A stretch of DNA of 64,000 bases from Hoplostethus atlanticus. Taxonomy: Eukaryota > Chordata > Actinopteri > Trachichthyiformes > Trachichthyidae. The position numbers and the translations under genes are program-made. The stretch is from positions 2,035,001 through 2,099,000 of the forward strand of contig JAXDDX010000059.1 in the NCBI GenBank assembly GCA_034670405.1. The letters are read 5' to 3'. The notes beneath the pieces are model-generated. The model was not told where the DNA came from and did not search any database. It saw only the letters and a list, made by a program, of their open reading frames with translations. Positions 56,647-64,000 of the stretch are shown one piece after another; position 1 is the stretch's first letter, and every line of letters starts with the position of its first letter.

Positions 56647-59600
56647 AGGGTGATGACTGGATCCTGCCTTCCTCTAAGCTGATTCTGAAGAAGGTGCATC
56701 TACTGGATGGAGGAAAGTACACCTGCAAGGCCCAGCACCCCACCGTGGCCTCGCTCACCAAGAGCCAGACCATCAGCATCACCGTGCTGCCGGGTAGGGA
56801 ATACTTCAGGCTTACCAGGACTAGGCCTGTTGTAGGGACTGAGGTGTCCAGAGCAGTCGTCCGTGTGCGTGAACACTGCAGTCATTTAGTGGTGCTGTTG
56901 GAAAATGTAGCTCTCCAACCAGAAAAAAAAAACATTGTAATCAGCCAGTGGTTCCAGTTCCTCTTCATTCAGCCATTTACGTAATTGCGGCGCCATCTAC
57001 GTCGTTTCAAATTTCAAATTCCCCATGCGCGACTCCCAAATGCGGCCAACGCATTCAGTCGTGGCTGCAATTACGTGATCTTGACCGTGCACACTCCAGC
57101 TCATTTGTTTCCGTGTGAAGCATGAATGAGCCTTTAATGCAATTTCCAGTGTAGGTTTAATTTATCTGCACATACAAACAATAAAAGAGAGAAGAGAGAA
57201 AAGAATACTGCGCCGCTGCGACAAAGAAAATACAATGAGCTTATAAAAAAAAACCTCACACATAGAAAATATCAAGGTGAGAAAGAAGTCAGAAGTGAAA
57301 TTACCTGTGAAATGGCAATTAAAGACGGTAAGATCATGCCAGAGGAGATAGCACATTTCAAATAACTAATGGGCAAAGACAGAATCGCATCAACGTTGAA
57401 GGAGGATGATTTCATTAGACATAAAAGAAGCTGATGTCATTTTCTTTCTTGGCCACTGATTTTCTTTTCATTTGAGAGAAATGTCAAAGCAAACCTGAGC
57501 TCGCTCCAAAGCACACCGTGGAGAACCACAGCCCCAGAGAAGTAGGAATGAAATGGGGGACGAGCCAATCGGATGTGAAGTTTAGAGAACAGCTGGTCAG
57601 ATTTAGTAGTTTGCTGAGCTTGGAGTTTACGTAGTGTTGTAGTTTGAGAGAAGAGGTGGGTGGTTGGGGGGGTTTCAGGTCTGGTGAGCATATCCACAAC
57701 GTGAGGGAAATATCTCCTGTGGATGATTCATTTTTTACTGTAGTGCCCTTGACAGTATAGTCTCATTAAGAGTCAGATTACTTTCATACAGTAAGAGTCA
57801 AAGGGCAGTCAGCCATAGAGGCAGACAAATACACTATGGATTACATTAGCCTGTATTCATCTATATCTATATCCAAAATGTCAGCCTTGTTCTTCGGTGG
57901 ACGACCATGCGTTTTTCAGTTTCATAGAGGAACATGTAATGGCAATATGACAGGCAATATGTGAACATAATATGTATTTAGATTCAGAGGCAGTCGGGGG
58001 GATGGGTAATCTAACACAATATAGTACCTAAATGAATAACTACAGACACCCATTATTTAGAAGAGTGGTTGTCTCTCGGCTTCCATTCATAATATCATAT
58101 ATACATAATATGGTATTCCTTATTCCTAAACCAACGATTTTTAGACAGAAAGAAAACCAAAGAAAACCAAAGAAAACCTCCCATTTTCTTTGTAAGTCAG
58201 TACTGAGGTGGAAGTCTATGGTGAGAAACCCTCTTACGTCACAGGAAAAGTCAAGATTGTACTGCGGAGAACTAATTTCATTACGATATTATAGCTAATC
58301 CAATTTACAGCACTTCATCTGTCTTCATCATCTTTATCAGTGACCTGTGAGATGGCTGCTCTGTTAATGGCCAGCAGTTTTTAAACACTGTCCTATCAAC
58401 CGGTATGATTCATACGCCTCGTGATTGCGATCATTGAAATTATGCAACCTCTAACAATGCAATTAAGCCAATCATGATTGATGCATGTCATTTTTTATGG
58501 TAAAGTTATCTTATTAGCGCTGCATTTGACTCGTTGGTCATCGCGCTCTTCATCTGCTTGGAAGCACATGTACTAATTAAAAAGGTAATAACTTCTAGAT
58601 ACTGGAAATACTATTCACTGATCCTTGTAGCGTCTGTGAGCACGTCGCTTGTCCCTTTGAAGTTGCGCCACAACAGCAGTACACAGCCTAACCTGCATCA
58701 CTCCCAACTTTCAAGATGTCCACCACAGGGCGTTAAAACACGACAAGGAACTGGGTCAGGTTTGTGAACAGGCAAAGCACTTGTTTTTCACTGCCGGCAC
58801 GAGAAAACCTCATAGCCTTCATTTTTAGTTTTCATGGTCCCTTACATGCAAAGTCTCTGGCCCTAGGATCTATGAAATCCATTCAAAACCCCATTGGATA
58901 GTTGGGAAGAATCACGCACATGAAGGCAAATCATCCATTTTTCCCCCCTAATTTGTACAAATTGGGCTTTGTGGAAATCATTTCTGTGCCAATGCAACTT
59001 TCTGAACTAAAGGCAACAAAATCAAACGGCGTGTCGCGTTCAGAAGCCTTGCCTGAAGGGGGGAAACGGGGGCGTCGTCGTTTTTGGCTGATTTCAGCTT
59101 CTGTGTGCGGCGTGTGTTTCCCTTCATGTCTGTCTGATCTGTCCCGCAGAGGATGCCCCCTGGTACGAGTCTAGCAGTGGCCGTCTCATACTGATGACCT
59201 CGGCGGCGGCTGCGGCGTTCTTGGTGCTCGTCCTCTCCATGAGCGTGTTCCTGTGCCGCAGGGCCAAGCAGGCCAAGACCAGCAAGGGACCCATGTAAGA
59301 AACGGGGCTGCTCGTGTGTTTATGTCAGTTTATTTTCCCTGTGAGAGGCTTTTGGTTTGCTCTTTAAATGTGATCTGCGTCTCAAATTGTGTTCATCTAC
59401 CGGATAATACCTGTGCGTGAGTGTGTGCGCGAGTGCGTGTGTGTGTGTGTTTGTTCATTTGATTGTTCATAATGCTTTATGCACTCTCACTTTCTCGTTT
59501 TCGCTAACTCAGCCCCAGTCTCTCATTCTGCAGTTTGTCTATATATTATATGGCTATTGCTGCAATATTTCACTCTGACTTGTGTGATAGGACCAAGGCC

Positions 59601-60501
59601 ATTCCTTTTACAGTGTTTGTGTGTGTGCTTGTTTGTGTCGGCCGGAGCTTGTGTGCACCTCGGTGTGTGTGTGTGTACCTGCAGTTGCTCATTTGTGTGC
59701 ATACATGAATACTTCACTGTGTATTTGTGTGTGTGTTGTGTATACTTTACTTTGTGTGCATGTGCAGACCGTCTCCTGTGTGTGCTTTTAAGGGCATAAT
59801 TCATCTTGAACATTACTTACTGCCTGTCTGGTCGGCTCTGACCGACTTCACCCCATCCCTGATCTCCTCGGTGACCCCTCCTCTCCCATGTGTTTCCACA
59901 CACTCACTGCCTGTCGAAAAAAGCCCGGGCTAATAGCACCAGATTTAATGCTGTGATTCTGAAAGCCTAAAAAAAAAGGCTGCAGCAATGGTAATTACAT
60001 TAGTGAGATTTCCATTAAATTTGTATGCCAACAGCATGTTAATGTGCACCCTGACCCTATGCAGCTTTGCTCATTAGCCTCTTATCCGTGTGGGCTGAAA
60101 GCATTAGTCGTTCCAGTGTTTCCATAGGAGGCATGACTTCTGCAGGTCTGCGGTGGTGAGGCAGAACCAATTAAATCTTTGGAAATGTCACTAGACATCT
60201 GTGCATTTGTGCTGCTCTGTTTATGTGTGTGTGTGTGTGTGTGTGTGTGTACATAGGGAGACCGAGAGAGAAACAGATACTCTCATGTTAGAGGGCAGCT
60301 TTGAGTCGATCACTCGGTTCTGCTCTGTAATCTCCTCACATATACTTTTCCTAGTGCCTGCTGGGATGTTGGTATAGCGATAATCACGCTCCTCTGTGTT
60401 TCTTGCTCTCCAGTGATGATCGTTCCCAGAAGAAGCCCATCTACAAAGCCAGTGTGGAGTCTCTCCCCTCCACCTGTGGAGACAAACAACCTCTGGTCTG
60501 A
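50276..60501 (+). CDS. Two-Ig-domain type I membrane protein, 7 exons
   Basis: I cannot name the family. Exons: 50276-50327, 51139-51260, 52089-52308, 53415-53569, 56649-56793, 59150-59294 and 60414-60501. All are GT-AG with consistent phases and sum to 927 nt, 308 aa. Residues 1-17 (MKGLLAISVIVLIHCSY) are a signal peptide. Domain 1 (about 18-131) has Cys39 and Cys110 (DGSYRCA), an extra Cys77, and Phe53 near where the core Trp is expected. N-glycosylation sequons are Asn47 and Asn116. Domain 2 (132-231) has Cys168, Trp180 and Cys209 in DGGKYTC. The membrane segment is 244-267, then CRRAKQAK and a 40-residue tail ending STCGDKQPLV; Tyr290 (PIYKAS) does not fit an ITIM. Each Ig domain is split by a phase-0 intron and bounded by phase-1 introns. 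An adhesion or immune receptor role is inference. Introns are rich in CT repeats. Confidence 0.85.
50599..50640. repeat. TCTG tetranucleotide repeat
   Basis: CTGT/CTCT units in intron 1 of the Ig-domain gene. Confidence 0.9.
51978..52022. repeat. CT microsatellite before Ig-gene exon 3
   Basis: About 20 CT units with one CG interruption in intron 2, about 65 bases before the CCACCAG acceptor. It extends the pyrimidine tract of that splice site. Confidence 0.93.
53621..53651. repeat. CT microsatellite after Ig-gene exon 4
   Basis: About 15 TC units ending in TCAG in intron 4. Confidence 0.93.
55162..56280 (+). repeat. 20-bp pyrimidine minisatellite, about 55 copies
   Basis: Tandem copies of a 20-base unit TCTCTCTCCTTCTCCMTGTM, with main variants CCATGTATC, CCCTGTATC and CCCTGTCTC, rare CTACCTG and ATCGC variants, and a few units shortened by 2-5 bases. 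It lies in intron 4 of the Ig-domain gene, ending about 370 bases before exon 5. The unit has no stop in any frame on either strand, so frames of 290-476 codons run through it; these are Ser/Leu/Pro- or Arg/Glu/Gly-rich artefacts. No AG occurs on the sense strand throughout. Confidence 0.97.
56381..56415. repeat. CT microsatellite in Ig-gene intron 4
   Basis: About 17 CT units between the minisatellite and exon 5. Confidence 0.95.
56605..56648 (+). repeat. TCTG/CT repeat forming the exon 5 acceptor
   Basis: TCTG units pass into (TC)n that ends directly in the CAG acceptor of exon 5 of the Ig-domain gene, so the microsatellite is the polypyrimidine tract. Confidence 0.9.
60226..60251. repeat. 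GT dinucleotide microsatellite
   Basis: Thirteen GT units in the last intron (59295-60413) of the Ig-domain gene. Confidence 0.95.
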
Positions 60502-60695
60502 CGGCGCAGACAGGTGGAGGGATGAGGACGGAGGAGGAGGAGGAGAGAGGAAGAAGATGGAGCAGGTGGCCAGAGGAATGAGGGATGGCATAGAGGGGGA
60601 TGCTAAAGAGGGAGGAGATGGTATAAGCTTATGGATGCTTGCATTGGGGAAGGAGGGGGGGGGAGGAGGAGGGATGCGGGGAGAGCAAAATTGAA

Positions 60696-60701
60696 ATTAA
60701 A
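60696..60701 (+). terminator. Possible poly(A) signal of Ig-domain gene (ATTAAA)
   Basis: ATTAAA embedded in an A-rich run about 195 bases after the stop codon. The downstream GT-rich element is weak, so the true 3' end may lie further on. Confidence 0.3.
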
Positions 60702-63700
60702 AAAAAAAAGTGCATAGGACAAATGATTCTTTTACGCCGCTTGAGCCCGCTTTCCTCGAAGGTGGAGACTCTGCAGTATATGGGCAATTTGCTTTTCATT
60801 TATTCTGCAACTTACGAAATGGTGAACCGCGCTCTCCGGGAAGGGGGAGGGGGGTGAGACTTGTGTACTGTACGAGCTGAGTCCACAAGCAATTCTCGTA
60901 TAACCTTGAGCAGCAGAAGCACTCTGGAACAGCACTTTTACAACCTTGGGCTTTAGAAATAGTAATAGTCTTTTCTGTCCCAAACATAATTGCTTGGCCC
61001 CCTATTATTATGAAGGAGCCATTTGGCTAATAGTTTATGGTTTTAAAATATAAACTGTTGTTCGTTTTGTTTTCAACCTTTGTACCGGAGCCGAGCCACG
61101 CCAATGTATCGGTGAGACATTTATTATAATCCATGTTTCCAGTGGCAGCTCTGAAGCACTTTGCACTCTTCTATTTAATTTGCCGTGCCTTGGATTTCTG
61201 TGATATTAAAAGGCTTTGAGAAAATACAATAGACTGTCCTCCTGTGTATGGGATTGATTTTGTTCCATTCTGGGAAATACTGAGAAGTGGGGGGGAGTAT
61301 TGACAATGTGTTGAAGGCCGGATGTGTGCGCGCTCGCTCGGCGGGCACATCTTCTCCATCCCATGCCATCTCCAAAACCTTCTCCGGCTTGTTTACCGCT
61401 CTCATCCTCCAGTCAGCGAGGTCTCACTCTAGAGCCGTGACCTTTACTGAAACTACCAGAGCCTCTGTGTTTTTCACCGTCTGCCTGTAGACACAAAAAA
61501 ACACCTCTCAGCGAGTTAACGTCCGGATGCACTCACACACATAGACACAGTTTAAAGAGAATAATAGTTTGGTTGACCTTGAAACTTCGCCCCGGCCTCT
61601 TCTGAGTGCAGGTTGTGCTTTAATCTTCCCTAGCTTTTAGTCTGTTCTAATTCTCCCCCAAAAATCCTCACCCGGGGTTACAACTTCATCTTTTTAATTT
61701 TCTCCTCTGTTGCCTTGTAACCCTCAACGCCGTGCCACAGCACCATCACTTATTACCATAACCCGTGCTCATAACGCCGGGAATTTCATTACGCCTGTCT
61801 GTTGAAGTTATGTTGGGTTTTATGTGGTTTTATTATCAGTGTGTGGTTGACCGTGGGCCGTCGTTAATAACAGGCGAAGCGGCGGTTTAACAATGACACT
61901 CCATTAACGGGTGTATGCGCCACAGAGCACAGCCAGGATAATGTTATTAAACTGATTATTCAAGCCCTCTGTGTAGCTCGCCTCTGCCGCAGCCATCCTT
62001 CGTCGAGCGTTTTACAGACTCCACGTGCCTCTTTTTCCAACTCCGCAAACTTCTGTTACTTGTGTGCCCTGGGTCGAGCCCGGGAAAAACAGACAACACA
62101 TATCGAGGCAGCAGCCAGAAAAAAAAAGAAAAATGTTTAAAAAATGGTCACGCTTCACGGGGAAAAATCCAATTTTGTAAATTTGAAATATCCTTCCCTC
62201 ATGTGAAATGCCAGCGAGCACCATTTTGTTTTGGCCTTTCAGTCAGTCATGGGTGAAAAGCTGCGTGCACCCCTGGTAGACCTTGGACTCCGGGGGTGCA
62301 ACAGGTTGGCCAGACAAGACAACGCCTATGTGACGAGCATTTCCAGCAGCAGGGGGCTGTCCCTGGGCTGCAAGGCCTGGTTAGGAGGGAGAGAGGTGTA
62401 GTTCACAGTGACATTTTAGCCTTGATTAGCGCCTCATGGATAATACACTGGACAATACAGAGAATGGGGATGCAGAGAGAGAGATAAGGGGCCAAAACAT
62501 CCTGCCAGTACTTGATGTCCAAGCAGGGCGGTCACAGAAGCAGACCTGTGGCATCAAAGCCAAGCGAGTCTCATAGTATATACAGTTAACCAGGCAGGCT
62601 GGTGTCAGGGCAGCGAGTTAGACTAAACAGGACTCCTAATGGACTAACACACTGCGGTGCCAGGCGTGTGTATCAGTGCGCCGTCGCCCCCGTGCTGTTC
62701 CCGTCATGGTCACTTGGTTTTGTATGTTCATGCTGCATATGTTGTGTCAAATGGCTGAAAATGAAGGAGTGAGGTTCGCTGGAGAAGCAGGTGTTCCCCC
62801 TTCATTACTTCCTGACAATGCCCCATCTGGTGCGGCGGAGCTGCTGCCACCGACTCCCCCGCCAACTGGGGAACAAACACTCGCAGAGAGGCTGACAGGG
62901 GGAAATGGAATGGGATGGGAATTGGGAAATGAGGGGGGCAGATATTATCCTCGCCAGAACAACAAGGTTAAACGATGTCTCACGGCGAGAAGGAAATCAC
63001 TGGAGCCTGAAGCCGAGGCTCTGAGCAGGTTTTACACAAGTCCATACATTGTGGAGGCCAGATGTGAGTTCAAAGCAACTTTCAAGGGAGTCTTTATGTT
63101 CAAAGCAGTCAAAATGGGAAGACATGTTAATGCTGATGATAAAATTGTGCTTTGTTCCTCTACTTGTGGTTTGAACTGAACTGACCAGGGTGATGGGAGG
63201 ATTCCTGACTGATGAGAAGCCAATGCAGATCTAATACTCTCTAGATCTAATAGACATGCTATCTCCCTTCTTCTCTGAAGGGGTCGCTAAAGTTAAAGTT
63301 TCAAATGGATGCCTTCCAGCCCTGGAGGCTGCGAGACCACGGTATAGTACCGAAATATGAAAAAATAGACGCTGAAAAAGAAACAATTTTCATAATGGAG
63401 CAACGCTCTCTGACTGGAAAACACAATTATGGGTAAACTGGCCACAGCATGAGGGTAAACTTAAAGAGCCACTTTAGCGGGCCCTAATAGGCCCTGACTA
63501 CAGATGAGCAGTAAAACAGGGTCGTCTAGAAAACAAGTTTTTGTTCCGGGCCATTACTGCCATTCTGAACGGTGATTTAACTGAATACACTCAGGTCTGC
63601 TCCCTGCTCTCCTTGATGAGTCCTATTCACATTTTGGAGACAAGCCATAGTCTCTGAAACAGAACAACTTCTATCTCACTGAGACACGAAAGGCTGCTGT

Positions 63701-64000
63701 ACTGTATCCAGTGATGTAATGGCGAATGAAAGGTAGAGGTAAACTATGACCTGCAGTCTTGATCAGCGAAGACACATAACCACCAATATGAACAAAAAAA
63801 TGACCATAACTTCATATAGGGTAAGTTAAATCAGGTTGACCTACTCACTACGACGTATTTACTATGAATTTACGACATGTTAGCCTATATGTGGTTTTAC
63901 CCTACACGTGCTGATCTGATTCTTTTTCATTGAGTGTAGAATACGATAAGTGATTATCTTTTCAAACAATAATGATATGTTTCACTTTCGGTATCTTAAT
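60702..64000. other. Gene-free DNA downstream of the Ig-domain gene
   Basis: May include the distal 3' untranslated region. No further exon was recognised. A 167-codon plus frame (62676-63179) has no recognisable domain. The stretch at about 61700-61930 is complex, repeat-free and carries several TTAAT/ATTA cores, a candidate conserved element. The last 800 bases show nothing definable. Confidence 0.55.

Noticed and set aside
62676..63179. 167-codon plus-strand frame near the right end
   Set aside because: Proline- and glycine-rich, unrecognisable sequence without a good start context, splice sites or poly(A) signal.

Overview
The window is vertebrate genomic DNA, almost certainly from a ray-finned (teleost) fish. 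Four protein-coding genes have short exons joined by GT-AG introns. The intergenic DNA is packed with CA/GT, CT/GA and GATA microsatellites. Several degenerate repeats match families common in fish genomes: tRNA-derived SINE-like copies, a TAAGTCGCTTTGGATAAAAG-type tail and a GTGGGAGGAAACC-type element. The species cannot be fixed from the sequence alone. Exons were assembled by hand from reading frame, splice sites and remembered protein families; no search was run.

Layout. Positions 1 to about 31,330 hold no gene I can support. They contain simple repeats, fragments of interspersed repeats and a few stretches that look like conserved non-coding elements. From 31.3 to 40.5 kb lies ctps1 (+), a complete CTP synthase gene of 17 coding exons (589 aa) behind a CpG-rich non-coding first exon. 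From 42.5 to 44.4 kb lies rab42-like (+), a two-exon Rab GTPase of 222 aa. From 45.3 to 49.0 kb lies taf12 (-), five coding exons giving a 132-aa histone-fold TFIID/SAGA subunit. From 50.3 to 60.5 kb lies an unnamed single-pass membrane protein (+) with two immunoglobulin domains, seven exons and 308 aa. The last 3.4 kb has no supported gene.

Context. rab42 and taf12 converge, as their human counterparts do, which supports both names. taf12 and the Ig-domain gene diverge from about 1.3 kb of intergenic DNA. ctps1 (pyrimidine nucleotide synthesis), rab42 (vesicle traffic), taf12 (transcription) and the Ig receptor do not form one pathway; this is an ordinary vertebrate gene neighbourhood.

Most notable: an unidentified minus-strand open exon with its own poly(A) signal, abutting the rab42 poly(A) site; an uncharacterised two-Ig-domain receptor with an atypical first domain and two octamer motifs in an intron; a 1.1-kb, 20-bp pyrimidine minisatellite in that gene that is open in every frame and devoid of AG; CT microsatellites serving as splice polypyrimidine tracts; and a TAF12 long-isoform-like reading frame with no AUG. 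No CRISPR array, phage, plasmid or operon-like system is present.
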